Below are positions 1 to 8,605 of a stretch of 64,000 bases of DNA, in pieces; position 1 is the stretch's first letter; each line of letters opens with the position of its first letter. The notes beneath the pieces are model-generated. The model was not told the origin of the DNA, did not search any database, and saw only the letters and a list, made by a program, of their open reading frames with translations. Both the position numbers and the translations under genes were made by a program. Source of the DNA: Thalassospira lucentensis (GTDB lineage Bacteria; Pseudomonadota; Alphaproteobacteria; Rhodospirillales; Thalassospiraceae); contig NZ_LPVY01000014.1 of the NCBI RefSeq assembly GCF_001613805.1, positions 1-64,000 on the forward strand, read 5' to 3'.

Positions 1-70
1 GAGCCGTAGCCCTCTACCTTCCAGCCCGCGTCGCCGTCTTGCTGGCGCCGCACCCCGTCGGTGGAGGCGG

Positions 71-99
71 GTTATAGGGCCCCTCGCCGGACCTGTAAA
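71..99 (-). promoter_or_regulatory. Strong sigma70-type promoter reading off the left edge
   Basis: On the reverse strand a -35 TTTACA (94-99) is separated by exactly 17 bases from a -10 TATAAC (71-76), followed by a GC-rich discriminator. Transcription would start near base 64 and run leftwards out of the window. The layout matches the promoter in front of tRNA-Gly at 24 kb, so a stable RNA gene or a short-leader mRNA may follow. A GTG at 53 opens a short reading frame to the edge, but too little is visible to call a gene. Confidence 0.55.
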
Positions 100-495
100 C
101 ACCTTTTTTGAAGTTTTTCGGAGATTTTTGCAGATTGTTTTTTTCACCCCCGAAACGGTCCGCACAAACACTGGTCTTTCCGGGGTTTTGCATTGAAATC
201 CCTTAATCGAAGAACATCACACACCCCTTGTGAAACGGCCGTGAAACATCGGAAAACCGATGAAAACAATCGGATCGCCGCGGGAATCCGATATGGAGTC
301 CAATGACTTCGGTGCGAATATGAAAAGAGTTACGTTCAAATCGACACAAGATTTTCGCTTTTTTACAGAAAGCATCAGGCGTATGAGAATCGCAACGCCG
401 ATTTGATGTGTCGGCCCGGGCAGAACGGTTTCGCGTGAAACACGATCCTCCGGGTCCCATGCGCATTTGCCACCCGATATATAAAGGTCCGAACC
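100..495. other. Intergenic stretch, no gene seen
   Basis: About 400 bases between the leftward promoter and the GTG start at 496. Reading frames here overlap on the reverse strand, have no plausible ribosome site and encode low-complexity Arg/Cys-rich peptides typical of antisense noise. The stretch should contain the promoter of the glycerophosphodiesterase gene, but no clear -35/-10 pair was identified. Confidence 0.5.
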
Positions 496-1251
496 GTGAT
501 CGAGATTCCCCATATTGTCGCCCATCGCGGCGCATCCATCGAAGCCCCTGAAAACACCATTGCCGCCTTTCGGGTGGCTGGCGCGCGCAAGGCCAAGTGG
601 ATTGAATGCGACGTGACGCTGAGTGCCGATAACCAGTGCGTACTTATTCATGACGACACGCTTGAACGCACGACCAACGGCACAGGCCCGATCCACATGC
701 AGCCGTTAAGCGTGCTGCGCGAGCTTGATGCCGGTTCATGGTTTTCAGACATATATAAAGGCGAGCGCATCCCGACACTGAGCGATACGCTTGAAACCCT
801 GTTCTTTATGGATATGGGGGCCAATCTGGAAATCAAGCCATCGGGCTGTGATCCTGTCCGGCTGTGTCAGGAAGTTGCCAAGGAACTCGGCCGGGCAAAG
901 AAGCTTCCGATCCTGCTTTCAAGTTTTGACGACATTGCCGTTGCCGAAATCAGACGGCTTCTGCCCGATATGCCGTGCGGCTGGCTTCTGGAAACGCTGC
1001 CCGACAATTGGAATGACGGATATACCCGGCTTGGTGCGAGTGCGCTTCATATCGATCACAAGGCACTTGATCCGGAAAAGGCCGCGGAAATCGTTGCGGC
1101 CAATGTTCCGCTGGTCTGCTATACCGTCAATGATCCGGCCCGTGCCAAAGAACTGTTTGGCTGGGGGGTGACATCGGTCATCACCGATGATCCCGCAAAG
1201 ATGATTGCCGCAATCCCGCGTCATCCCAACCCGCAGGGCCGGAACAAATAA
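496..1251 (+). CDS. ugpQ: Glycerophosphodiester phosphodiesterase
   Basis: A 251-residue soluble enzyme of the GDPD family, which hydrolyses glycerophosphodiesters to glycerol 3-phosphate plus an alcohol. The N-terminus has the family signature HRGASIEAPENT, then IECDVTLSAD with the metal-binding acidic residues, the catalytic histidine in VLIHDDTLERTTNGTG, and NLEIKP further on. Length fits the short cytoplasmic UgpQ type and no signal peptide is visible. The GTG start at 496 gives MIEIPHIVAHRGAS, the normal beginning of the TIM barrel. No ugpABCE transporter genes are adjacent, so the symbol rests on family membership only. Confidence 0.85.
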   Translation: MIEIPHIVAHRGASIEAPENTIAAFRVAGARKAKWIECDVTLSADNQCVLIHDDTLERTTNGTGPIHMQPLSVLRELDAGSWFSDIYKGERIPTLSDTLETLFFMDMGANLEIKPSGCDPVRLCQEVAKELGRAKKLPILLSSFDDIAVAEIRRLLPDMPCGWLLETLPDNWNDGYTRLGASALHIDHKALDPEKAAEIVAANVPLVCYTVNDPARAKELFGWGVTSVITDDPAKMIAAIPRHPNPQGRNK

Positions 1252-1351
1252 GCCGACAGGCACGATAATAATCACGCGGCGTGCGCCACCCGCCATTGCA
1301 TTGCCACCGCAATGACTGCCGCGCATAAATGATAACGAGGAAACGAAAACA

Positions 1352-2788
1352 ATGACGATCACACCACCCGGCGCCCCACCGGGTATGCCCCCCAATCATC
1401 CGGAAGGGTTGCCGCCAAATGTTCCGCCGGTTCCCCTGTACCCGCATAATCGTGTTCGGCGTCATTTAAGCGAACTGTTCCGGTTGGCGCTACCGGTTGT
1501 GATTGCGCGGCTTGGCATGCTGATCATGTCGGTTGTCGATACGATCATTGTTGGCAATTACGACAGTGCCAGTCTGGCCTATCTGAACATTGCCCACGCA
1601 CCCTTTACATCATTGATGGTTACCGGCATCGGACTTCTGACCGGGGTAATGATCCTGACATCGCATTCGGTCGGGCGAAACAATCTGCGCGAGGCCGGGC
1701 AGATATGGCGGGCTTGCATGCCCTATGCCGTTCTGATCGGCATTGCTTTCATGATCCTTACCTGGAAATCCGACTGGTTGTTTATGGTCACCGGCCAACC
1801 AGACGAGATCACCGAGCATGCCAGTACGCTGGCAATGATCCTGTCTATCGGAATGCCCGGTGCGTTGATCTACATTACTTGCAGCTTTTTCCTTGAAGGA
1901 TTGCAACGGCCATTGCCGGGCATGATCATGATGATTGGTGCCAATGTCGTCAATCTGGTGCTTGATTACGGGCTGGTTTATGGCGCGTTCGGCCTTCCCG
2001 AAATGGGGGCCGAGGGTGCGGCGTGGACATCGACCGTCATCCGCTGGATCATGGCAATCAGCCTGCTGGGATATATCCTTTTGATGCGCAGCCATTCCGA
2101 TTATGGCATTCGTGACGGCTTTTCGAGCTGGTGGCGTCATTCACGCGATGCCCGTCATATGGGATATGCCGCCGGAGCGAGCCAGGGCATGGAAACCAGC
2201 GCCTTTGCTGCCATGCAGCTTTTTGCCGGTCGGCTCGGGGTTGTTGCTGCGGCAAGTTACGGTATCACCATGACGATGCTGGCTTTGATGTTCATGGTGG
2301 CCCTTGGCCTGGCATCAGCAACGTCGGTTCGTGTCGGCATTGCCTATGGCAGACGTGACCGCCCCGATATGGCATTGGCCGGATGGATCGGACTTTTGAC
2401 GACCATGACCGTGATGCTGCTTCTGAGCACGCCGCTATACTTCTTTCCGGGGCTGGTGGCACATCTGTTCAGTCAGGATGCCACTGTTATTGCCACGACT
2501 GCAGGTGTTCTGATCCTGATGCCGATCATTTTCCCGACCGATGGCGGGCAGAATGCCGCCATCAGCGCCCTGCGTGGCGCCGGGGATAAATGGGTCCCGA
2601 CGATCCTGCATCTGGTGTCATATATATGTGTGATGATCCCGGCTGGTTATTATCTGACCTTTGTTGCCGGACTTGGCGTTGCCGGGTTGTTCTGGGGCAT
2701 TGTGATTGCAAGTCTTGTCGCGGTTAGCGGCCTTGCGATCCGGTTTGCGATTGTATCGGGCCGTCCGATACGGGCCTATCAGCAATAA
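1352..2788 (+). CDS. MATE-family multidrug/Na+ efflux transporter
   Basis: A 478-residue polytopic inner-membrane protein with about twelve hydrophobic segments, matching NorM/MATE exporters that expel cationic drugs in exchange for Na+ or H+. The first MATE half begins near residue 35 (FRLALPVVIARLGMLIMSVVDTIIVG) and the second near residue 270. The first ~33 residues are an unusual proline-rich cytoplasmic tail (PPGAPPGMPPNHPEG). The ATG is preceded by GAGGAAACGAAAACA, a reasonable ribosome site. It follows the glycerophosphodiesterase by 100 bases and ends in a strong terminator. Substrate cannot be predicted. Confidence 0.85.
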   Translation: MTITPPGAPPGMPPNHPEGLPPNVPPVPLYPHNRVRRHLSELFRLALPVVIARLGMLIMSVVDTIIVGNYDSASLAYLNIAHAPFTSLMVTGIGLLTGVMILTSHSVGRNNLREAGQIWRACMPYAVLIGIAFMILTWKSDWLFMVTGQPDEITEHASTLAMILSIGMPGALIYITCSFFLEGLQRPLPGMIMMIGANVVNLVLDYGLVYGAFGLPEMGAEGAAWTSTVIRWIMAISLLGYILLMRSHSDYGIRDGFSSWWRHSRDARHMGYAAGASQGMETSAFAAMQLFAGRLGVVAAASYGITMTMLALMFMVALGLASATSVRVGIAYGRRDRPDMALAGWIGLLTTMTVMLLLSTPLYFFPGLVAHLFSQDATVIATTAGVLILMPIIFPTDGGQNAAISALRGAGDKWVPTILHLVSYICVMIPAGYYLTFVAGLGVAGLFWGIVIASLVAVSGLAIRFAIVSGRPIRAYQQ

Positions 2789-2803
2789 ACAGGCACATCA
2801 TTA

Positions 2804-2850
2804 CCAAAACAAAAGGTCCGCGCGGTTATCCGGCGGACCTTTTGTTTTGG
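2804..2850. terminator. Bidirectional intrinsic terminator
   Basis: Perfect 18-base inverted repeat (2804-2821 and 2833-2850) with an 11-base loop. Each arm carries a GC core (GGTCCGC) flanked by A/T runs, so it can terminate the MATE gene from the left and the convergent gene ending at 2871 from the right. Confidence 0.85.
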
Positions 2851-2870
2851 TCTTCTGGATGAATACAGCG

Positions 2871-4133
2871 CTACGAACGCACGGCATCGAGTTTAAGCTG
2901 CGGCATCAGCAGATCGCAAAATGGCACGACAAGTGTATCGAGTGCGGAAGCCGCGCGTGCTGCGTCGATACGGATGATATGCTGTTCGATATCGCGCTGG
3001 GTCGCAAGATCGCCCAAGGGCGAGAGTTCCGGCAGGGCTTCGACAAGGGTTGCGTAAAATGCGATGTGATCCTCGCGCGCGGTTCCCGCCGCAAGATTGC
3101 CGAGATGGTTATAAAGCGCCATCGCAAGGAACCAGCGGCAATAGGGCATCAAGCCTTGCAGGATTTCATCACGTTGCTGCGGCTGAACATATTGCTGCAA
3201 ATCGGGATCAAGCCAGACCGCATTTTGCACCCCGGCAATAAACGCATTGCGAAGAGCTGGATTGGCATCATTGAAAAAAACCGCCGTCAGCCAACCAGAA
3301 AGATCATCAAGCGCAGCGCGCCGCGTGTCCGGAGTTGCCTTGCGATCAAAATCAAGGGCCGGCATCGGAGGCAGACCCGGCATCGCAAGAGTGGCCACCG
3401 CCGGATCGATCAGCGCATTGGCAAGCCAAGCCTGATGCCAGATTTGCATCGGTCTGAAATAGGGTTCCTTTTCCGATCCACCGGCTTCGATCCAGCTTTC
3501 GAGCAAATGAGCCCGTCCAAGCGATATGCCAATACGAAGCGCGTCTTCAAAGCCCATCCCGCCACGCAGAAATGGATCACCCAGCATATCTTCAAGCAAG
3601 GGCAAGGCGGCAAGCACATGATCGGAACGAAGTCCTGCGCCCACCGGCTGATAAAAACCGGATGTATCCCGATGACCGATCAGGCTACGCGCATGCCTGC
3701 CAAATGCCCCCCAGAAAGTCAGCCGAACCGGTTCGGCACGCTTGCGCCAGAGCGGGCGGGTCATGTGCCAGCTTTCGGTTTCGATCAGGGACATCGTCAT
3801 CGAAGCAGCCAGCCGGGCAAGAGGTTTTGCAATGGCGTCATCAAGTTTATCCACAGAACCGACATGGGCAACAGACAGCCGCCAGCCGGGCTGTTCATGT
3901 GGATGACGATCAAGCCATAAATGGGCGAACCCGTTTGAACCACCCCGCTCAGCCGCAGGTGCAATCAGATCAAAGAACAGGGCAAGCGATGCCGGTATTT
4001 CAGGCATATCGTGATTGCCAAGCGGATCACCAACCTGCCAGGTCCGGATCATCACGTCTTCCGCATCCGGGCGATCCCGGAAGAATGGCGGCAGGAAGCC
4101 TGCATACTGATCGTTTGCGGATGTATCGGTCAT
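2871..4133 (-). CDS. Hypothetical protein, unrecognised family
   Basis: A 420-residue protein that I do not recognise. It looks soluble and helical, with no signal peptide or membrane segment, and is rich in Trp, Leu, Ala and Pro. Conspicuous stretches are FAHLWLDRHPHEQPGW (about residue 68), LIETESWHMTRPLWRKR and GFYQPVGAGLRSDHVLAALPLLEDMLGDP. The ATG at 4133 gives MTDTSANDQYAGFLPPFF. It is read in the same direction as the AraC regulator upstream, 122 bases away, and could share its transcript. The opposite strand has a long open frame, but its sequence is not protein-like. No function is proposed. Confidence 0.7.
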   Translation of the reverse strand: MTDTSANDQYAGFLPPFFRDRPDAEDVMIRTWQVGDPLGNHDMPEIPASLALFFDLIAPAAERGGSNGFAHLWLDRHPHEQPGWRLSVAHVGSVDKLDDAIAKPLARLAASMTMSLIETESWHMTRPLWRKRAEPVRLTFWGAFGRHARSLIGHRDTSGFYQPVGAGLRSDHVLAALPLLEDMLGDPFLRGGMGFEDALRIGISLGRAHLLESWIEAGGSEKEPYFRPMQIWHQAWLANALIDPAVATLAMPGLPPMPALDFDRKATPDTRRAALDDLSGWLTAVFFNDANPALRNAFIAGVQNAVWLDPDLQQYVQPQQRDEILQGLMPYCRWFLAMALYNHLGNLAAGTAREDHIAFYATLVEALPELSPLGDLATQRDIEQHIIRIDAARAASALDTLVVPFCDLLMPQLKLDAVRS

Positions 4134-4255
4134 GGATCGCCTCGCAGTGTCACGGCGTGCCTGGCATCACCGCATTTTCATCAGGGTATATATGCCCGTG
4201 CTGATACCTAACGAATTGCGACCGGTCAATTGGCACGGCTTTTCAATCACGCCCA

Positions 4256-5215
4256 TCAGGCCCGCGTCAGGCCCGCATGACCAAGACTTGCTTCACGATA
4301 AACAGAAGGCGGCATTCCTACCAAACGACGGAAATCACGACTGAAATGGGCATTGTCGGTGAAGCCGCACCAAAAGCCGATCTCGCCCACGGTCAGGCTT
4401 GTACCATTCAGCAGTCGGCAAGCCTCCCGGACCCGGACGAGACGAAGCAGATCGGAAAACCGGCTGTTGGCCTGTTGCAATCGACGTTGCAAGGTTCGGC
4501 CTGATGTATCCAGCACAGTGGCGACATCATCAATCGTCCAACTGCGCCCGATATCATGTTCCAGCACCGCGCACAGCTTTTGCACGACAGGTCGACTGTT
4601 CCCGACAGTTGGGGCCGTTCCGGGCATATTGGCCATGAACGGATAGCCTGATGAGATGGCAACATAGCTTTGCCAACTGATGCGGAAGCGTAAAGCGCGT
4701 CCGGCAAAATCGAGTTTCTTGACCAGCTTCCCGTTCCGGATCACCGGAATTGCCGGGCCGTGGCTTGGCAGGATCGCACTGCTGACATTTTCCACACCAA
4801 CCGCTTCGAGCAAACCAACCATGAACCCGTGCAGCAGAAGGTTTTCAACCCTTGCCGGGGGCTGCCCGCGCACAGCGCCGCGATGCAATGTCAATGATTT
4901 GCCGGTCGCCTGATAGTCCGTCCGGCTACGGGCGTGGGAATATCCTTCGAGACGATGCCAGCGATCGGCGATCAGTTCGGGTGTCGTTCCCTGACGCAGC
5001 ATGGTCAGAACCGGCTGCTGTTCTTTAAGGGCAAGATGACGCCCGAGACGAACCAGCACGGCAGGACCGTTGGTTTCTTCGAGCGAAAGCAGGATGCTGC
5101 GCAGGCGCGAACTGGTGATGACGGTGCCATCGGATACCAGATCATAGCCCTTCGGCAACCAGGCAAGTTGCCGGATTAGCGCAACATGCAAACCGAACGA
5201 TACGAATTCCTGCAT
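4256..5215 (-). CDS. AraC-family transcriptional regulator
   Basis: A 319-residue regulator. The first ~200 residues form a ligand-sensing domain of the type found in OruR/ArgR-like AraC regulators. The C-terminus carries a double helix-turn-helix (about residues 215-310), seen in RSWTIDDVATVLDTSGRTLQRRL and the family hallmark GEIGFWCGFTDNAHFSRDFRR followed by GMPPSVYR. It probably binds a small metabolite and controls a nearby promoter. It is transcribed divergently from the phosphatase/kinase pair and lies upstream of the unknown 420-residue gene; either may be its target. The ligand is unknown. Confidence 0.87.
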   Translation of the reverse strand: MQEFVSFGLHVALIRQLAWLPKGYDLVSDGTVITSSRLRSILLSLEETNGPAVLVRLGRHLALKEQQPVLTMLRQGTTPELIADRWHRLEGYSHARSRTDYQATGKSLTLHRGAVRGQPPARVENLLLHGFMVGLLEAVGVENVSSAILPSHGPAIPVIRNGKLVKKLDFAGRALRFRISWQSYVAISSGYPFMANMPGTAPTVGNSRPVVQKLCAVLEHDIGRSWTIDDVATVLDTSGRTLQRRLQQANSRFSDLLRLVRVREACRLLNGTSLTVGEIGFWCGFTDNAHFSRDFRRLVGMPPSVYREASLGHAGLTRA

Positions 5216-5427
5216 TACCCGTCACATTTGGAAATTACTATTTGGCGCGATCATACAAACATATGACATGGCTGTCAGCTTACCGCATAAAATGTCATGA
5301 AGCTGTTACATTGATCGCTTTTGAACCCTGAGGTCATAATCTCGAATGGTTCCATTGCATTCCGTTGCACAGATCGGGATGAGTGTGCCAGTCTGTCGGT
5401 ATTCTCTTTGCAACTGAAAGCCATATC

Positions 5428-5904
5428 GTGATCAAGGTTCTGTTTGTCTGTACCGGAAATATCTGTCGTTCACCCACCGCCGACGGCGTTTTCAGGACCA
5501 TGGTCAGCAAGGCGGGGCTTGGTTCACATATCGAAGTCGATAGCTGTGGCCTGTCGGGATATCATGTTGGCGAACAGGCGGATTCAAGATCACGGGAGAT
5601 GGCCGCAAGCCGTGGATATGATTTATCCCCAATAAGATCCCGCAAAATCAGTCCGGCTGATTACAGCGATTTTGACTATATTCTGGCGATGGATGACGGG
5701 CATCTAGCCGATATGCAACGGCAATCACCAGTCCAGCATCACCAGAAATTTTCACTGTTTCTTGATCATCATCCGGATCGCAAAGGCCAAAGCGTTCCTG
5801 ATCCCTACTATGGCGGAACAAACGGCTTTGTTTCGGTTTTTGATATGATCGAGGAAACATCAAAAGCCCTTTTGGCCCATATTCGGGAAAAGCACGGAAT
5901 CTGA
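5428..5904 (+). CDS. Low-molecular-weight protein-tyrosine phosphatase family, probable deglycation phosphatase
   Basis: A 158-residue LMW-PTP. The phosphate-binding loop is C8-TGNIC-R14-S15 directly after the first strand, and the general acid is Asp125 in VPDPYYGG, as in the family. The GTG at 5428 is preferred over the in-frame GTG at 5383, because it gives MIKVLFVCTGNICRSP, the canonical N-terminus. Only three bases separate its stop from the fructosamine-kinase gene, so they are co-transcribed. In other bacteria this phosphatase subgroup, when next to a fructosamine-kinase homologue, acts on ribulosamine 5-phosphates; that role is inferred here from context. A protein-tyrosine phosphatase is the alternative. 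Confidence 0.85.
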   Translation: MIKVLFVCTGNICRSPTADGVFRTMVSKAGLGSHIEVDSCGLSGYHVGEQADSRSREMAASRGYDLSPIRSRKISPADYSDFDYILAMDDGHLADMQRQSPVQHHQKFSLFLDHHPDRKGQSVPDPYYGGTNGFVSVFDMIEETSKALLAHIREKHGI

Positions 5905-5907
5905 TTA

Positions 5908-6762
5908 ATGGCATTACATCCGGTAACGCAGAAGATTGCCGAACTTACCGGTAGCAAGGTTGTCGCATCCCGCCCGCTTCATGGGGGTTGTGTCGCCGAT
6001 GTCAGTCAGATGGAACTGCAAGATGGCCGAAAAGTGGTGGTCAAGCAGGGGGGCGAGGCCAACCTTGCGATTGAAGGGGCCATGCTGGCCTATTTCGGTT
6101 CGCATTCCCCCATCCCCTGCCCCGCAGTTTTACATGCCGATCCCACGTTGCTGATCATGGATTTCATCGAAAATGATGGCCACGTGAACGGCCAGGTCCA
6201 GCGTGATCTGGCTAATCTGCTGGCCGAACAGCATAAGGTTACACAAAAACAATTCGGGTTGTCGTTCAACACCCTGATTGGCGGCCTTGATCAGCCCAAT
6301 CATCCGACAAATAGCTGGGTCGAGTTTTTTCGCGATCACCGACTGCTTTATATGGCAGATCAGGCGACCAGGTACGGGCGGTTACCCGCCCCTCTTTTTT
6401 CCCGGATCGAAACGCTTGCGGCAAAACTTGGTGATCTTCTGCCGCCAGGTGATGCCCCGTCCTTGTTGCATGGCGATTTGTGGGGCGGGAATATTCTGTG
6501 TCACAAAGGCAAAATTGCAGGACTTGTTGATCCGGCGATTTATTATGGAGACCGCGAGATTGAACTTGCCTTCGGTACATTGTTTGGTGATCTGACACCT
6601 GCATTCTTTGACCGGTATGGGGAAATTTCCCCGATCGAGCCGGGATTCTTTGAAGAACGCCGCGATCTTTACAATCTTTATCCACTTTTGGTGCATGTTC
6701 GTCTTTTTGGTGGATCCTATGTCGGGTCTGTGGATCGCATTTTGACACGTTTTGGGGTATGA
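5908..6762 (+). CDS. Fructosamine/ribulosamine 3-kinase family protein
   Basis: A 284-residue kinase of the fructosamine kinase/APH fold. It shows VVVKQGGEANLAIEGAML (ATP-site lysine, glutamate), NHPTNSWVEFFRDHRLLYM, the catalytic HGDLWGGNIL and the metal-binding DPAIYYGDREIELAF. These enzymes phosphorylate sugar amines attached to lysines, causing the adduct to fall off (protein repair), or small ketosamines. It follows the LMW phosphatase with a 3-base gap, so the pair probably handles ribose-5-phosphate-type glycation. The ATG at 5908 begins MALHPVTQKIAELTG. The next gene, a cytochrome c', starts 41 bases downstream. Confidence 0.88.
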   Translation: MALHPVTQKIAELTGSKVVASRPLHGGCVADVSQMELQDGRKVVVKQGGEANLAIEGAMLAYFGSHSPIPCPAVLHADPTLLIMDFIENDGHVNGQVQRDLANLLAEQHKVTQKQFGLSFNTLIGGLDQPNHPTNSWVEFFRDHRLLYMADQATRYGRLPAPLFSRIETLAAKLGDLLPPGDAPSLLHGDLWGGNILCHKGKIAGLVDPAIYYGDREIELAFGTLFGDLTPAFFDRYGEISPIEPGFFEERRDLYNLYPLLVHVRLFGGSYVGSVDRILTRFGV

Positions 6763-6803
6763 GGCCTCAAACCCGTATTCAAACACAAAAAGAAACGAAG
6801 CTT

Positions 6804-7274
6804 ATGAGAACCGGAATACTAGTTGTCGCAACAGTTTTTGCCACCGCGATCAGCATTGCTGCTGTTGCACATGAAGGTGCAAAAGGTGTCGTAAAGGAAC
6901 GGATGGATGGCATGGAAGTCATCGGCAAGCAGGTCAAGATGATGGTACCGATGTTAAAGGGGGAAGTCCCCTATGACCCGGCGAAGGTCGAACTGGCTGC
7001 CATGAAAATCAGCAGCCATGCAGGGTCGGCCTTTACCGAACTGTTCCCGACCGGTAGCACCACCGCGCCATCCGAGGCGTCGCCTGAAATCTGGGAGAAA
7101 TGGGACGCGTTTTCCCGACTGTCAGATGAACTTGCCATAAATGCCGACATGCTGAAAACGATTGCCGCCAAAGATGCCGCATCGGGCAGCAGAGACACCG
7201 GCCAGTTTGACGATGCATTTCGTAACGTTCTGCAAACTTGCAAATCCTGCCATCAGCAGTTCCGTGCCGACTAG
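6804..7274 (+). CDS. Cytochrome c' (class II c-type cytochrome)
   Basis: A 156-residue periplasmic cytochrome. A signal peptide (MRTGILVVATVFATAISIAAVAHE) is followed by a four-helix bundle, and the haem-binding CKSCH lies near the C-terminus followed by QQFRAD, the class II arrangement in which His is the only protein ligand. RMDGMEVIGKQVKMM in the first helix is typical of cytochrome c'/c556. The ATG at 6804 is chosen over an upstream in-frame start at 6759 that overlaps the kinase, because it begins the signal peptide. Possible roles are electron transfer or NO binding. Confidence 0.85.
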   Translation: MRTGILVVATVFATAISIAAVAHEGAKGVVKERMDGMEVIGKQVKMMVPMLKGEVPYDPAKVELAAMKISSHAGSAFTELFPTGSTTAPSEASPEIWEKWDAFSRLSDELAINADMLKTIAAKDAASGSRDTGQFDDAFRNVLQTCKSCHQQFRAD

Positions 7275-7290
7275 GCAGACGGGAAGCCTG

Positions 7291-7326
7291 AATATTAGGC
7301 CGCCCCGGAAGGCGGCCTAATATTCA
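7291..7326. terminator. Bidirectional terminator between cytochrome c' and folE
   Basis: Perfect 15-base stem (7291-7305 with 7312-7326) and a 6-base loop, with core AGGCCGCC/GGCGGCCT and AT-rich outer arms. It lies between two genes that converge on it. Confidence 0.85.
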
Positions 7327-7341
7327 TTAAAATCGAAAAAC

Positions 7342-7932
7342 TTAGCGGCCGATCATCGCAAAAAACTCGCGCCGTGTGATCGGATCATCGCGAAATGCAC
7401 CAAGCATCCGGCTGGTCACCATCGACACACCGGTCTTGTGAATGCCGCGCGTGCTCATGCATTGATGGTTCGCATCAATCACAACCGCAACACCAAGCGG
7501 ATCAAGTTCTTCCTGAATGGTGTTGGCGACCTGCGCCGTCATTTTTTCCTGAATCTGCAAACGCTTGGCATAAACCTCGACCACGCGGGCAAGCTTGGAA
7601 ATACCCACAACACGGCGGCGCGGCAGGTACGCAACATGGGCCACACCGATAATTGGCACCATGTGATGTTCACAATAGGATTCGACCCGGATATCGCGCA
7701 ACACGACCATTTCGTCGTAACCGTCGGTTTCCTCGAAAGTGCGGCGCAGAATGTCCGCCGGGTCCTGTTGATAGCCTGCAAAGAACTCGCCGTAAGATCG
7801 CACGACACGGTCTGGTGTTCCGCGCAGACCTTCGCGGTCGGGATCGTCACCTGCCCAACGAAGCAGTGTACGAACGGCTTCTTCTGCTTCTTCACGCGAC
7901 GGGCGTTTAGCGACGCTGGTTTCGCTGCACAT
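7342..7932 (-). CDS. folE: GTP cyclohydrolase I
   Basis: A 196-residue homodecameric zinc enzyme that converts GTP to 7,8-dihydroneopterin triphosphate, the first step of folate and tetrahydropterin synthesis. Zinc ligands are visible in [11 protein letters not shown] and in [11 protein letters not shown]. The signatures [21 protein letters not shown] and [15 protein letters not shown] are intact, and the length is normal. It is transcribed alone between a shared terminator and the apaG gene, both on the reverse strand. Confidence 0.96.
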   Translation of the reverse strand: MCSETSVAKRPSREEAEEAVRTLLRWAGDDPDREGLRGTPDRVVRSYGEFFAGYQQDPADILRRTFEETDGYDEMVVLRDIRVESYCEHHMVPIIGVAHVAYLPRRRVVGISKLARVVEVYAKRLQIQEKMTAQVANTIQEELDPLGVAVVIDANHQCMSTRGIHKTGVSMVTSRMLGAFRDDPITRREFFAMIGR

Positions 7933-7999
7933 ATGGTTTCCTCTTTATAACTCTGTCCTGTGGGTCATGTGCTCCCGACCCTGAATTCTGTCAGTTCAT

Positions 8000-8392
8000 T
8001 TAATTAACGGTGCGTTGGCTATGCGGACTGTCGAGCGAAAATGCCGGAATTTCAATATCAAACCGGTTTCCATCCATATCAGTCATTTCATAGGTACCAA
8101 CCATAAAACCGCTTGGCGTCGCCAGTGGCGCGCCGCTTGTGTAATTGAAACTTTCGCCGCTGGCCAGAACCGGCTGTTCGCCGACCACCCCCGATCCCCG
8201 TACTTCCTGTGTCGAACCACGGGAATCGGTAATGCGCCAGTAACGGTTTAAAAGCTGTACGGTTTTAGGGCCCTGATTTTCGATGACAACCCTATAGGCC
8301 CAGACATAGCGATGACTGTCCGGGTCCGATTGTTCATCAAGGAACACCGGTTGCACGGATACTTTAATGTCGCGGGTCACGGATGAGTACAT
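8000..8392 (-). CDS. apaG: ApaG family protein (Co2+/Mg2+ efflux-associated)
   Basis: A 130-residue single-domain protein with the fibronectin-like ApaG fold. Conserved segments include [52 protein letters not shown] and [12 protein letters not shown]. ApaG is linked genetically to cobalt/magnesium tolerance and diadenosine tetraphosphate levels in enterics; its biochemical role is unclear. It lies between metZ and folE on the same strand with gaps too large for tight coupling. Confidence 0.93.
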   Translation of the reverse strand: MYSSVTRDIKVSVQPVFLDEQSDPDSHRYVWAYRVVIENQGPKTVQLLNRYWRITDSRGSTQEVRGSGVVGEQPVLASGESFNYTSGAPLATPSGFMVGTYEMTDMDGNRFDIEIPAFSLDSPHSQRTVN

Positions 8393-8605
8393 GCAAAACT
8401 CCAGGCCAATCTTTATGCGGTCCTTCTGCCAAGGGCGTTGCGCTGTTAAGGCGTTGCTCGGCTTTTATTTAGACAGTCCGGGTTCCAAGTGCCAGATGTC
8501 TGTCATCAAATTAAAATCCCCATCACATTCGATCCGCAAAAGAAAAGGCGACCCGCGCAGAGTACGGACCGCCTGATTTAGGCATTCTGCCGAATCTGCT
8601 GTGTC

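Noticed and set aside
1..53. Partial reverse-strand gene from GTG at 53
   Set aside because: Only 17 codons are visible, with no ribosome site and no family match; a stable RNA is equally possible.
2706..3920. 404-residue open frame on the + strand
   Set aside because: It runs antisense to the 420-residue gene, is Arg/His/Gln-rich with no hydrophobic pattern, overlaps a terminator and the MATE gene, and has no ribosome site.
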